Part shown: positions 23,293-35,727 of the stretch, one piece after another | How positions within the stretch are numbered: the first letter of the stretch is position 1 | How the letters are laid out: each line of letters starts with the position of its first letter | Assembly: GCA_027919835.1 (NCBI GenBank) | Contig: JANVFP010000004.1 | Location: 1,488,001 to 1,552,000 of the forward strand | DNA length: 64,000 nucleotides | Direction of reading: 5' to 3' | DNA from: Lentinula raphanica | Lineage: Eukaryota; Basidiomycota; Agaricomycetes; Agaricales; Omphalotaceae | Program-made: the position numbers and the translations under genes | The notes under the pieces: generated by a model | What the model was told of the DNA's origin: nothing | Databases searched by the model: none | The model's input: the letters and a program-made list of their open reading frames with translations, nothing else

Positions 23293-23972
23293 CATGTCCT
23301 TGAGTACCGATGTTCAATGTATCGCAACCAAGCTTCACCTAAGCTAGTCTTGTTTTTTTGTTATGTCCCTTTCAAGTTTCAACCCGGCAATTACTTCTAC
23401 CTCGAACGATGATCGCGTCTTCCTCTCAATTGATAGCAAGACGAATCTCAGTCCAAAGTGAAGGGAAAAAACATAGACCGCATGATGGACCTAAAGCGAG
23501 GTCAGATCGACACACTGTGAGACATGAAAATGAGAATAGTAAGGTATCACCTGGTATCACAACAAAGCCCTCGGTGGACTGAATCAACAAATGATGCTCT
23601 TTGAATCTGTAGCGGGATGGGAGGAATTGTCGTCGATCGTCTGGCGGTAATCGAAAGCAGTTTCTCAGTCGAGAACAAGGGAAGACCTGGGACTGCGGGC
23701 GTGAGTCCAAATTTGAGCTACATATACGATCACGTTTACCGGTATGTATGTAGAGATGTTAGCAAGAGAGATTGATAACGATGCTCAAGAGACAGCAGAT
23801 ATCTAGCCCAGGGACATCGTAAGAGCGATGAGTGAGCTCGGATTTAAGTAACTGGGCCTGGGGAATCATGTACACGAGCATTGATCAATCTCGATAAACA
23901 GTGTCTGCACAAAGGGAGAGATATTTACAGGGACCACAATTCAACAAGTTGAAATGCAGTATGGGCGTAACA
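23293..23972. other. intergenic between convergent genes
   Basis: No supported gene. Short frames on both strands lack motifs. Confidence 0.4.
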
Positions 23973-25642
23973 CTACATTCCTTTCGAAGCCAAACGAAGT
24001 CCTTCTTGAACAGCAACAGCCTATGAACGAACGTATGAGCGACGAGCAAAGAAGTTAACTTTGATAACATTCGTACCTCTTCAACCCACGGCAAGCGGAA
24101 AAATTCACTCCGACGTAACTCTTCCTGACGTAGTGTCAACCCTTCTGAAGCCCCAGCACCCAGCACACTTTCAAGATCTCTCGATTGTGATTCTAGCCAA
24201 GTTTGAATGAATTTCGCTGGGTCGTTTGCAAAGGATTGAAGAAACGTTCGCTTAAGATGAGAGTTGTGTAAAGATTGGGCGAGAAGAGCAATCTTGAGGA
24301 CGAAATATGAGCGGGGAACTGTTGAGTGAAGGTTAGAAGCATGAACATACCTCTTCGTCCATCTTTGCCAGGTTCGAAGACGTCTCTTTGTTCGCATGCA
24401 ACATGACCCCCATCCTGCTTTTCAACGCCCCGTCCTCCATTTTCAATTCTACATCCCATGCTGTAGGACGATCCGGTTCGACGACCGGCACAGAGGGATC
24501 AAAGGAGTAGTGCAGAAGAATAGGTTCGGGTGGTGCAAGATGCCTCTTCACGTATTCTGGAAGTTTCTGGAAAGGTACCGTTTCGGCGCCGAATATCTAC
24601 TCAACAGTGAGTGGAGGTGTGATGAATTCTAGTGGTACGCGTACTGCTCTAAGTTTGGCATCTGCACGGACGAGTCGCCTATCAGTCTTGTCCTGCAGAC
24701 CTTGTATTCTGATGTAATTCCACAACGCTTGTACGGCCCCTAGATGACTTTCTTCCTTGATACCAAGTATACTACCTGTTACGAGTGGGTTTGAGGTAGT
24801 GGCAAAGGAGGCAAGTGAGAGAAGAGACATACATAAGTCCGGACTAAGTTGATATTGTTCGGGATAATGGTCGAGATACAGTACAATGCGGATATTGGTG
24901 GGTACATCACCCGTGCGTCGTATGGTGAAACCGTCCAGTGGTGGGTTATGATGTCCTGTAGCTCGTGGCCACTATTAAAAGAAGAAGTGGTTACGACGGA
25001 TAAACGTTAGATGAATCAAGCCAGACGCGCCTCAACGATATTGTTTTCAGGATAAACATTCGTGTCTCGGTCAAACTCCACCATCATTCTTTTGATGAAG
25101 GTTGAGAACTTCCGTTGTGGACCTTTATCCTTTCCTCTTTGTGGAAGCTGTGTAGACGTGAATTGTGAAGACAACCTAGTCAAGGACGAAACAAGGACGC
25201 ACTTCTAGCAGTCTCCCTTCAACCTTGACTTGCCATGCTGGTATGCTTTCACCCGTCTCTGCATTAGCCAGATTGTCCCCCTCTGTTCCAGCCTGCCATG
25301 ATTGTCCAGATACCGTATGACTGACAAATATACGCAGTGTTCGCGTAGTCTGTGCACTGGGTGTCAACAATAATCGCAATACATTCAACGCAATAACACA
25401 CAGTGGGGTTACGCGACAAGGTATCCTGAATCTCCGTCCTCTTCCTCGTTATCGTCCAGTCCAATTTTCTCTCCATATCAAGCAGGCTCTGATACATTTG
25501 CGAATCTTCTGCAAAATCGGGATTTTGAAGGATGACATTGGGAAGTGATTTATCGGTAAGTTTTCTCCTTCTGGTGTTTTCGATGAGGAGAGTGTCCGAG
25601 ATTTAAAGTGGAATCATACTTGGCAGCCTTGTGTCCATCCAT
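23973..25642 (-). CDS. SWI/SNF or RSC subunit of the Swp73/Rsc6/SMARCD family (SWIB domain)
   Basis: Nuclear chromatin-remodelling subunit. The protein starts MDGHKAAKRRKLTDK (basic, likely NLS; intron after the eighth codon), then QMYQSLLDMERKLDWTITRK. Next come the conserved pre-SWIB region (TTRTLRIFVSHTVSGQ, WQVKVEGRLLE, FIKRMMVEFDRD, WPRATGHHNP, DGFTIRRTGD, LYLDHYPEQYQLSP) and the SWIB/MDM2 fold (ALWNYIRIQGLQDKTDRRLV). It continues through PFQKLPEYVKRHLAPPEPI, HYSFDP, and a C-terminal helical region (LLAQSLHNSHLKRTFLQSF, DPAKFIQTWLESQSRDLE, RRSEFFRLPWVEEAVAVQEG) ending LASKGM at 23973. It appears full-length. RSC6 and SNF12 paralogues cannot be told apart by eye. Confidence 0.85.
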
Positions 25643-27098
25643 TTTTCCTTGACTCTATCGTCAATCCGACAAAGTATTTAGAAGTTGACGTTGAGAGCAA
25701 GATTCAGAGCACAGCCACAGACAGCCATATTTTATTTAGTCTCCCGTAGGCAGACTCATGCAAGACAAGCTTGCTGATATAGTATTTTATTATCAACTAC
25801 TAACACGCTTGCGGCTTGACCGTCGCAACTTAACTTTGAACCACAACGGCGGTAGTGAAATCTGGTAGACAGGTCGACTCGACAAATTCTGTATAGCTGT
25901 TCCGTCGCATTTGTTGGTCGGGAGCCCCCTGTGGTGGAGTCTCTCGCAACTCTTCGAAGTCACTGCTGTCGACATCTGCTCTCATCTGCTGGAAATTCAT
26001 GAGATGCAAATAAAGGGAATTGTAAGCTCGATTACACAACTTCGTCAAGTCCAAATGCTAACGTGTTGTTCTTACTCAGTCTGGTCACTACCAAGAATAC
26101 GCTACTGCAACAATCTTGTTGAAGTAGGAACGATATCGGAGCCCAATATCCCTTAATATCCCTCGATGAACAACCATGCACGATCCTATCTTTGACATCA
26201 TACGCATCTATGTCGATGTACACGGACTCAATTCTTCAACAATCCGTTGAAGAGTCCTAACGACCTCTCTTTCTCTATGCAAAGAGAACCCTCAAAGATT
26301 CAGACAGACTCTCAAGCACACTTGCTCATACACTCAGAAATGCGGATGTTGACATCAGGATTGGAAATTGTGAAGTGCAACGATCTGAGACTGCATGAGG
26401 ACCTCACAGCTTTCCAGAAACTAGATTCCAGTTCAAACGACGACGCATCTGATAACGTTGCCTTAAAACGCGCATCTGACTTTTTGACCTCAAGGTCCTG
26501 TCACCTCGTATGCTCAGCCGAGCCGACGAAAGTTCCTGCATACTCTAAGGATAGAGGTGTTAAGGCTCTAATCCACGGAGACTCGAGAATTTGCGGCGTG
26601 GCAGCTTTGCACTTCACTATTCTAAGTACATGAGGTGATCTCTGTCGTTTCCGTGCCCCCGTTAAATTTTTGTCTAGCCCCCTGGAGTAACGGGTACGAT
26701 GAAACGCAGATGATATTATCGCGATTCGAAGATATGGTATCGCTGCCTATCGCTGCCTGGTTCTGCATGCAGTGATGCTATAGATCCTGACAAAAGTTGC
26801 ACATGGTTGTGCTATGAGGCTGAGCAGTCTTGATGTGTCGTCTATGCTTGTCGTCAAGGTGCAATCCGGTGCGATGTGATTATCTCAGCGTCGATTTTGC
26901 TCTTTGCGCACACAATGTGAACACCGTTTGTAGGTGCATATGCCGCAGTTGGATGGACCATTCGTGCAGGACGTTGTACACACATGGTATGATTGATTCT
27001 AGCGCTTACCATCGATGTGCCTGATTGTGTACGCCCTATATGTATAGACAGTGCTTCTTGTATCCATTTGGATTCAACTTTCCAGTACGACCACCATC
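25643..27098. other. mostly non-coding, with a weak minus-strand reading frame
   Basis: Minus frames at 26220-26080 (GILRDIGLRYRSYFNKIVAV) and 25990-25830 (ending TTAVVVQS) could be two exons of a small gene, but the splice that would join them runs into a stop and no family is recognised. The rest (26250-27050) shows nothing beyond the promoter of the small secreted-protein gene. Confidence 0.3.
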
Positions 27099-27360
27099 AT
27101 GCAAACCACCTTACTCAACTACACTGTGTTGCTCTCATTCTTTTTCCTTGTGGTAACCGCTGCACCAGACAAAAGAGATACCCCTGAGCGCCGCGCGTTG
27201 ATAGCTCGTGCTTGTCCGGCTGCTTGCGCTATCAATTGTCCCGACTGCTGCGTCAACATCAACTGCCCAGACCTATGTTGTGTAAGTGATGAACGTCTTC
27301 TTTGGTAGATGGCGACAGCAGCCGTACAGACTCACTGATGCCGTGCTTCTTTTTCAGTGA
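27099..27360 (+). CDS. small cysteine-rich secreted protein, about 61 residues
   Basis: The ATG at 27099 opens a signal peptide (basic/polar start, then LLSFFFLVVTAA) followed by APDKR, a good Kex2-type dibasic site. The mature part is tiny, with eight cysteines within 23 residues, spaced C-x3-C-x3-C-x2-CC-x4-C-x3-CC, with the near-repeated block NCPDCC / NCPDLCC. A GTAAGT donor follows the last Cys codon pair. The acceptor at 27357 puts TGA immediately after (exon 2 is only the stop), so the protein ends ...DLCC. If the intron is retained the tail becomes VSDERLLW. Possible roles (effector-like, metal-binding or adhesive peptide) are guesses. No homologue is recognised. Confidence 0.6.
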
Positions 27361-27753
27361 TCACGGAAGACTTTCGGGGAGGCGAGAGACTGGGAAGGGA
27401 AGGAGGAGCTCTGGAAGAGTTGACGTTTTTGACACTTTCGCTCTGTTGAAACAATCGACAATGCATATTCGCCTGACGGCATTCCATACCCAAGTCAGAA
27501 ATTCCACACATGGCACCAACCGGGCAACTATATGTCCTGTGATGCTCGTCCGGACCCGTATAAGGACCTCGTCAACTACGAAGCTCAATAGTAGTTTGTA
27601 TCAAGACTGACGCGGACGGTCCGCATATTCCGCAAGAACTATTATCAACCGTTGTTTTCTCTTCTTTCCTATCGTTAACTATCTTTTACAGACCGAATCG
27701 AGGGTCAGTTGACTCAAAGGAACCCCACATCATGATCTGCGGGAAAGCACGAG

Positions 27754-27760
27754 TATATAA
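27754..27760 (+). promoter_or_regulatory. TATA box of the sugar transporter gene
   Basis: TATATAA lies 96 bases before the transporter ATG at 27856, with a pyrimidine-rich leader between, consistent with a regulated promoter. Confidence 0.6.
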
Positions 27761-27855
27761 GGGCTACATGAATCTCTCTAATCTTTCCACTTTGCACCCA
27801 GTGCTCACCGCGTTCGTGTAAATCGCTATTTTTCTGAGTTCCCAGTTCCCCAGAA

Positions 27856-30271
27856 ATGTGGATCCTTCCTGTACGAGGGAAAGCTATGGTATGGGCTATA
27901 AGCGGTGGGTTGCCGTTTCCCCAAATCACTGTTCAGTAACTGAGTATGCTTGTAGCATGTTGTTGTCAAGGTTTTTTACTCCTCGGATACGACCAAGGCG
28001 AGTTTTTTTCTAGTCAAGTATGAACGCAACAAATCTCAACCCGCTTCCGTAGGCGTCATGTCGGGAATCGTAGGCGTCGATCCACTAGACAGTGATCAAG
28101 CCTCACTTATAATACCCTGCTTCAGATTGGTGCCGAGAATCAGTTTGGGCATGATTTTGGAGATCCTAATGCGACAACTCAAGGACTTATAGTACGAGCC
28201 TCCTGTGATCTTTTAATTCTCATTCTCTGATAAGTTAAACCAGGTGGCTATCTACGTGCGTATGTATCTCATCACCTGGCTGGGAATCTCATCTATCGTC
28301 TCACGATAGGATATTGGATGTGCCTTTGGAAGTCTCATCGTGTTCTTATGGGGCGAACGCATCGGGAGAAAACGAATGATAATGATGGGAGCTTCCACCA
28401 TGCTCGTTGGCACTGCGATTCTCACTAGCTCCACAACCAGAGCTCAACTATACGTTGGACGAATTGTGACCGGAATAGTGAGTAGTTGATTTCGCAAAAC
28501 TCGAGCGTCGTTCTGAATTTCAGCTCAGGGCAATGGTTTCAACTCTTCGTCGATTCCTGTTTACCAATCGGAAACTTGTGGTGGTGCTATACGTGGTGCC
28601 TTGGTCTGTTTGAACTCAACTATAACCATCGTTGGCTTGGTCATCGTGAGTGGTGTCCAGTTTTGAAACAGTCTCATGGTTCATCGTTCATAACACGACA
28701 ACAGGCGTACTGGCTAGATTATGGGTTGAGCTTTGTTTCTGGTGAGTAAGAATACAATCCGAAGCATGACACAGAATTGGAGCGTGAGGTTGTAGGTCCT
28801 GTGCAATGGCGATTACCCATCGGCTTCCAGGCCGTTTTTGCCCTCTGCCTTCTTTTACAAGTAGCTGTGCTGCCTGATTCCCCTCGCTGGCTCTTGGCCC
28901 ACGGATACGACCAGGAGGCCTCAAAAGTAATAGCATTGCTCGAGGATCATGACAGTGCCGATCACCCCGATGTCACTCGAGCACGGAAAGAGATTGAGAA
29001 ATCGTTAGCACAAGAGAGCGAAGGAGGTGTGTGTTGTAGTCTCCGAACCTTCCTGAAGCCGCTGACTATGCTTTTGTAGGTCCCTTCCGCTATAACGAGC
29101 TCCTACATGGTGGTCCAATTGGAAACTTCAGAAGAATCTGTCTTTGCATCGCAGTAAATGTCATGCAGCAGTTCACGGGGTACGATATCAACTCATTCGG
29201 TGCAAAACTCATTCTCATTGTTCTTTCAACTTAGTTCGAACATGATCAAGTGAGTTTCCACGCTTTCAGTTCCCATTCTTGGACGTAAATCATTTCAAAC
29301 CACAAGCTATCTTGCTCCGGTCGTCTATCAGAACACGATGGGTCTTTCTCGAAACCTATCTCTTATTCTGGGAGGGTGTACATCGATCACGTACATGTTT
29401 GCGTCGTTTATTCCTCTCTGGGTCAGAATGCCTCCAATACAACTTTGCCATCGACTAATACTCATCTTAGACCGTTGATCGTTTCGGTCGACGTCCATTG
29501 CTCATGATATCCGCTACTGGCCTGTCAGTATGCTTCATCTTAGCTGCAGTCCTGCTTTCGATAGGGACAAGACCTGCTGCTTTTGCAGCAACCGCTATGG
29601 TATTCATATTCCAAATATTCTTAGGGATCGGATTCTTGCCAATCGTACGTTGCTAGTATCTTGGACCTATTGGTGCACTGATGTAATGTGCCACAGCCCT
29701 GGCTATACCCTGCAGAAGTATGTTTTCCATCCCGTTGTCGTTTTTAAATTTTAGATTGGAGCGCACTATCATCGATATCCTAGATTAGCACGACTCGGAT
29801 AAGGGCCAGAGGGTCTGCTATCTCTAGCTTCTTCAACTGGATGTAAGCCCTCGAAACTCAACTGGACTTGCTGCGCTGTTTGCGGGTTTCTAAATACATG
29901 TCATTATTATAGGTGTGTATTCGCTGTCGTACAAATGACTCCCCCGGCCATAGCCAATATCGACTGGCGTGTGTTCATCATTTTCGCCGTGTTCAATGCT
30001 TGTTGGGTTCCGATAGTTTATTTTGTGAGTCGCTCAGTTTAAAGAGGTGCTTGCCATTCATGTGCATTAGTTCTTCCCGGAAACTCGTGGTCTGGAATTG
30101 GAAGAAATCGATCACATATTTGAAAAAGGCGGCATCACTGGAGGTGTATGGGGCAGCAAAGGAGGGCGCACAACAGCCGATATGCATTATCCACCGGTGC
30201 TACCTGTCACACCGAAGTCGGATTATGATTTGAAGATGGAGGAAGAGAAACTGGAACATGCCTCCAAGTAG
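27856..30271 (+). CDS. MFS sugar transporter (SP family, hexose/lactose permease type)
   Basis: Proton-linked or facilitative sugar carrier of the plasma membrane with 12 helices. More than ten short exons. In order: MWILPVRGKAMVWAIS, then ACCCQGFLLLGYDQGVMSGI, GHDFGDPNATTQGLIVAIYD, the loop-2 signature WGERIGRKRMI, RIVTGIGNGFNSSSIPVYQSE, GPVQWRLPIGFQAVFALC, the PDSPRWL motif at the end of helix 6, FTGSNMINYLAPV, TVDRFGRRPLLM, PWLYPAE, and the PETRG motif after helix 12. The tail is LKMEEEKLEHASK. The intron inside GYDQG^V begins GC (GCGAGT), a GC-AG intron required by the frame. No disruption was seen. Confidence 0.87.
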
Positions 30272-30594
30272 ATCCTGGCAGAACGATTCTGGAAAGTGTT
30301 CCTTGATAGCCAGTTCTTGTATCAGCGTCGTTTACTCTAGATGTATGACAGTGCACTCTAGAAACACATCTTTTGTGTGAAAACAGGTCAAATGTTCTGT
30401 GTACGTAGGCGTAAAGTGTGCGCAGAATCATCGTACGCGCTGGTACGCGTGGGGAGGCGTGGGGGAATTCAGCCGGGCCGAGAATTCCAAGGTCTTGAAT
30501 ATGCGGATCAAAATTTTTCGCCAGGATTTATTTCTTTCCTTCTCTCTGCTTTCTGTTTTGACTTTCTCGTCGACGTTCCTCTCAATCTTCGAAA

Positions 30595-31750
30595 ATGACT
30601 TCCTTCAGTCTTCGTTCTGCTCTATTCTCGTCCTCTCATTCGTTACGACTACAAAACGCTGTGAGACTACCGGCTTCCACCTCTTTGTTCCTTTCAAGAT
30701 CGCTATCCACGTCATTTGTCAACCGTGGGCCTTCCTCACGATTCGTGTATCTGGGTAACATACCGTGGTCTTTGGAAATTGAGGAGATAAAGCATAAAGC
30801 AGAGAGGTTCGGAAAGCTTGAATCCATAGACATGCGTATGTTACATATGGACTTTTCGTTTTCCCTTGCTGAACGTTTATCTTCTCAGCTAGCGATGATT
30901 ATGGACGACCGAGTGGTTTTGCAAATGTCGAATTTGCCTCACCGGAGGAGGCGCAAAACTTTTACAGAGCTGCACAGGAAACCTCTCTTTCCTTCAACGG
31001 CCGTAGAACCCGGGTCGAATTATTCGACGAACCTCAGAAAGAAGTAGTGAAGGCAAAACAAAATCCCCCTTCGAACACGATATGGATTGGCCGCATTCCA
31101 CACGAGGCTACTGCAGATGATTTGCGCGAAATGTTTAGTCCTTTCGGAAGCATCAAACGGTTGGCCTTCGGTTAGTCCTTCTGTATATTCATTTCAACGT
31201 TCCCTTTTTCATACATTCCTCAGCCGACAGAGATAGTTCTCGCATGTTTGCGCATGTCGAATATGAAACCACAGAGCAAGCTTTAGCTGCCATGTCTGCT
31301 GTTCGCAATGACGGGACTACGTTACTTGGACAACAACTTCTGCTAGATTTCGCACCTCCTAAACCCGCAGACACGCCCACTTCTCAACTCTACTTCAGCA
31401 GATATAATGGAGACTTGAGCGATCTAAAGGCTGCTCTTTCCCAATCTCCTGGCGTAAACAATATCGTCATGTGTACGTCCAAGATTTTCCCATTCGTTCC
31501 AACAATGAGCTCATGAACCTACTTATGTGTGCTTGTACACTGTATAGTGAAGAACCGGAATGGCATAATCTTCTTCAACACCGTCGAAGAAGCTACAGCT
31601 GCTAGACAGGCGCTTGACCGAACCCAGACTCCTGACGGTCACAATCTGAACCTGTTCTATTCAAATCCCCGTTCTCGTCCCCAAGATGGAGAATCTCGTC
31701 CTGGCAACAAAAACATGTCCCGGTCAAACAACTACAGAAATAATTGGTAA
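30595..31750 (+). CDS. RNA-binding protein with RRM domains, probably mitochondrial
   Basis: Four exons: 30595-30835, 30889-31170, 31224-31472, 31548-31750. The first 45 residues are Ser/Arg-rich without acids (SLRSALFSSSHSLRLQNAVR...SRSLSTSFVNRG), a good mitochondrial presequence. RRM1: RFVYLGNIPWSLEIEEIKHK (RNP2) and GRPSGFANVEF (RNP1). RRM2: NTIWIGRIPHEATADDLREM and MFAHVEYET. A third, degenerate RRM-like unit is QLYFSRYNGD and NGIIFFNTVEEA. The tail is Arg/Asn-rich. It likely binds mitochondrial RNA. The specific role is unknown. Confidence 0.75.
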
Positions 31751-31852
31751 ATCAGGCAGGAGAAGGAGGTGGAGGGACACATCTGATTAGTATACATCCT
31801 ACCGCCATAATGGATACATCGAATTTTTTGCATCGTATCCCGCAGATACGAG

Positions 31853-31914
31853 TCTTTGAAACAGGCAATCACACACTTCTCATTCTTTGAAACAGGCAAT
31901 CACACACTTCTCAT
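31853..31914. repeat. 31-bp perfect tandem duplication
   Basis: Two identical units starting TCTTTGAAACAGGCAATCAC (31853-31883 and 31884-31914), in the 3' flank of the RRM gene. Confidence 0.9.
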
Positions 31915-32440
31915 GCAATTATGTTTTGCCTACACAGGCCTTCCAATAAATATAGTTACAGCTTTAGGCCCCTGGTGATATCTACCGTGATCAAGCCTGG
32001 TCGAGCACTACGTACCCAAGAAAGGGATCTGGGTGCCGTTCGCAAGACTCCGATAGTTCAACGGTCGGTCTGATTCGAATCTTGAATCGTATTGTCGACT
32101 CGTCCTTAGTCAATGGTCAAAATAATGGCCACGAGAACAAGCAGTCTGTCAAATTTTCAGAGCTGATTCCTACTGTAGGCATACTAGGCATAGACTGGCA
32201 TAGAATGATAGAGAACTGATCTGCCAAGTTTCCGCTCTTACCTCGTCAAAACTATCTAGCGCGACATCAAGTCAAGGTCCAAGGTACCAAAACTTGTTAT
32301 CAATGAAATATGTGAGGGAATTTCAGGGGAACGCGTTGGCGACGATGGACAAGCTCTGATGAACCTCCTATATGTGCAGGGTTCTTGATGTATAACCTCA
32401 AGCATAATTTCTTCAAGTTGCATTTCGTCCCCCACTAGTA

Positions 32441-34128
32441 ATGAGCAACCAACGGACTCGGACAGACAGTGGGCGGAAGCTTGGTTCGAGCCCTTTCGAA
32501 GACAATCGTCATTCGCAGTACAAAGAAATCCCTGGTGGGACTCCAATATGGCAATTGCCGTACTTCCCTCCCCTAAGTCCCGACGACGAGTTCGAGATCC
32601 ATGACTTGGAGCTAGTGTTTGATACCGAGAAGAAGGTGCGCGGTTGTCAATCCACTCATCACGGCCTTCCTCTCATAGGAATCTACTGAAGCAAACGGAA
32701 ATACTTGCTCGACCCCGAGCGCACTCTCTCGCTAGAGCAACGTACAAGATCCAAAAGCACACTCACAGACATTTCTTGGGAAAGAAGCACTTCGATATCC
32801 TGATATCCAGGCTTGATAGCTGGGATTCAATTCGCTTCAGACCGATACAATCCCAATCATCACACACCGGTAAAAGTTACATCGCCCTTTTCGAGGCAAT
32901 GGATCAAAGTCCTCGCCATATTCATCTTGTTCCTACGAAATGCATGGTCCTCTCTAATACGGCTCGCGGAGGTGATATTTGCCTCACTCCTTATTGTGGT
33001 CCATACGATCCTCAGCGTAATCGGGCGACCCAGCCTAGAAATACCTTGGGATACCACTTTCTTCCGTTGCACACCACCGATTTCGAGCACTCACCCCGGT
33101 CTCCTGCCGTGCCTGGTCAGCACATAACCAGTCCGTATCCAGTCGCTCTCACTAAACCATATTCCGGGGGCGGCTATCTCCTCTTCGATGCACACAGTCG
33201 GGGTCGTGCGGATCTCCTGAGTACTCTATATTGTACTGGCTACGAGTGTCGTTGTGCCCCTCGCCCAGGTGACATCGTGTTGGCCGAGCTGAGGTTATCC
33301 CGACCAGCGACTGAGCCCGAAGTGAACGTACCATCATGGAGGCGTCTGTTCCGAGAACGACATGTTTCGCTCTTCATGTCCAAACGCGGGATAGACGCTG
33401 TATTCTCTGGTTCGCATGTCAATATGTTTGTCCCAAAATCAGTCGAGACTCATCGGTATTCGTTAACGTCCGGACAAGCTCAAGAGATCATAATTTCCCT
33501 CTTTGCAACTTCCCTGCTGGCGATCGAACATGAAGGGCTGGATAGTAAAAAATGGTCTTGGTTGCTTAGCAGACAGACGTTGGAGCTGGGCGATAGTTCT
33601 AAGGATATGGTGCACACACCACATACACCGGAGAAGACTCCTCATCCCTATAGTGAGAGAGAATTTCAGGATACAGATTCCACTTCGTTCACCGACGTTA
33701 TCCATACCCATACCCATCCTTATAGAGCGAGGACTCCTGACCACCACAACTGGAGGGTCATGACATATCATTCGTCCTTAGATATGGGCGACGAATCCGT
33801 TTCACAACCTCCGAGCGACTCTGCTCACAGCTCGAACGACTTTGATACTGGGGAAGTCAAAACCACGAGCACCGAATACAGTGGGACGAATCATACGAGT
33901 AACCACGCTGATGTTATACATAAAAGCCGCTCGCAGCATCTGGCCAGTTATTCGCCAAGGACGCACAGGCGCGCCTCCATGACACCAGAGAAGACGCTAG
34001 ATTCGTCGGAAGGACATATCGTCGTTGATTCCGACCAACCTCCTGTACCGCCTCGAATTTGGCCCAAGGAGGGGCCAAAGGTTACTGGGAAACCGAAGCC
34101 TGGGGTAGAAGGAGGGATCTATTGGTGA
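32441..34128 (+). CDS. hypothetical protein, about 543 residues, disordered C-terminal half
   Basis: Exon 1 (32441-32635) encodes MSNQRTRTDSGRKLG... with IWQLPYFPPLSPDDEFEIHD, ending in ...DTEKK. A 56-base intron (GTGCGC...CTGAAG) leads to one uninterrupted 1437-base exon (32692-34128). Such a long open frame is unlikely by chance, which is the main support. The middle is rich in Arg, His and Cys. The last 200 residues are Ser/Thr/His-rich and likely disordered, ending in a Pro/Lys/Gly segment (PPVPPRIWPKEGPKV...). No domain was recognised. A shorter hydrophobic frame overlaps at 32813-33127 and could be argued for with extra introns, so the N-terminal half is less certain. Confidence 0.55.
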
Positions 34129-34398
34129 AGGTTCTGAATGATGGATCAAGTGGAACCTTGTAGAACTTGTACTAGACCATGTGTGTTCGAGATGATATTT
34201 CATGAAATGTACTCGCTGCTCTTATCGGAGCATAGATGAAGTGAAGCCCCGTATGTTCGAATGCTCAGTAAGGATTCATTGAGAGATGGGATCATAGAGT
34301 ACAACGTAGAACGACGTGTCAAACGTACTAGTAGCATCCAAAAGCCCAATCTAGAAAAGCGCCAGCGCGTCAACCCGGAATACAGAGCATACTATCAA

Positions 34399-35714
34399 TC
34401 AGTCCCCGAGACTCGCCAGATAACTCTAGAAGAATAATTGTGAAGAGAGATCCCAAGTCAAAACCTTGAATCACAGCGGTCAAAATTCCAAACACTCACC
34501 CCTCTTTCCTCTAAGAAATCCAAGTATGTCAGCGCAACAGCGACCCAAAAACTTGGTTCGACACCAAGCATCGCCGCTTCGAGCTTATCTATCTGCAGAG
34601 TGCCATTGAGCGAGCCAACCGTAAACGTTGATGTGAGATCAGTGAATGTCAAAACCGGGAGGGCTTTGATACATGTGGGTAGAGAGGTGATGGTAGTAGA
34701 TGATGGCGAAGGCGAGGCCACAGGTGTTGATGAAGGTGCCTTCATTGGGTGCGATGATGAGGGAGGTACTGAAGGGCTCTGGACGTCCGCAGCGTAAGGC
34801 GGCGGGGACTGCACGACGACTCTGCTTAATGAGAACGAATATCCACTCGAGATATCCTTCTCATATATCCTAAACGCGTTCATTGCACGCGAGAAGAAGC
34901 TCTCACGCGTCCTTGATGAGGATGGAGGTTGTGCGATCGTAGGCGCAAGGATGAACTCGGTTATGGAAGACGATATGGCAGAGGGCTTGGGTGTGGTTCT
35001 GGATTTCGTTTCGAGAAGGGCTGTGGACGACGCCGAGGCTGCTACAGATAAGGATGTCGGTGCCGTCTCTGCCTCTGGTGTGGGAGGCCGTAGAGCTACG
35101 GTTGGCAACGGTGGAGGAGTCGGTGGATATGAATGAACAGAAGAAGTACTCGCATTTGCTGCTGGTTGAGAAGGGGGCCGAAACTCGGGTGTCATTTGTG
35201 CTGCATTCGGGAGATTGGTGCGCGACTTGAAGGATAGTGCACCATCAGAGTACAACGGGCTCTTGGATGGGAGGGGAATGAGAGGAATAAAGACACCAGG
35301 TGGGAAAGAGGGTGAACGGATCCGGATGTACCAGCCTTTCTGGCTTGGACGATGGATTATCCAGCAGATTGTGCTTGTTGGGTTGTGCTACGAGTGTAGA
35401 TAAGTATTCTGGATATTCTTCACGACTGAGCGAACCACGTACGACTAAATGTTCTATGATTTCATCCTCGCCCAAGAACCTCTCCTTGAACCAGATTACT
35501 TTGTCCGAGGTCTCTTCCAAAACATTTATACGAGCGTCTTGCAGAACGTCTGTGCTAAGAGCCTTTGCATTAGTTCCAGGAGGCGTGTAGTCGCTAAGAA
35601 AAACCTTTGAACTTTGAAACGGATAAAGTTAGGTTCAACAGTGGTTGTGGTCATGAAGTGAGGGGTTGTGTATTGAAGCGGTTGTTGATTCTCTTGTATT
35701 TCAACCACCATCAT
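34399..35714 (-). CDS. hypothetical protein with Pro/Ser-rich linker
   Basis: Reconstructed on the minus strand. A first part VFLSDYTPPGTNAKALSTDV, then INVLEETSDKVIWFKERFLG ending in EHL, joins across an intron (GTCGTA...CTCGTAG, about 35455-35397) to HNPTSTICWIIHRPSQKGWY, PSFPPGVFIPLIPLPSKSPL, then a Pro/Ser/Thr-rich linker. A compact C-terminal block follows: LPVLTFTDLTSTFTVGSLNG and EAAMLGVEPSFWVAVALTYL, after which a strong donor GTGAGT follows ...EERG. The last exon would add SYLASLGD and stop at 34399. If not spliced, the stop is at 34458. The first exon is unclear because the ATG-ATG at 35714 is out of frame with the body. No named family was recognised. Confidence 0.5.
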
Positions 35715-35727
35715 CTCTCGGTTCCCA

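Noticed and set aside
25830..26223. Two minus-strand frames as one small gene
   Set aside because: The only splice sites between them give a stop codon, and no motif supports them.
32813..33127. Hydrophobic frame with two membrane-like helices inside the 543-residue hypothetical gene
   Set aside because: It overlaps a much longer uninterrupted frame and needs a 40-base intron plus another frame change. Kept only as a caveat.
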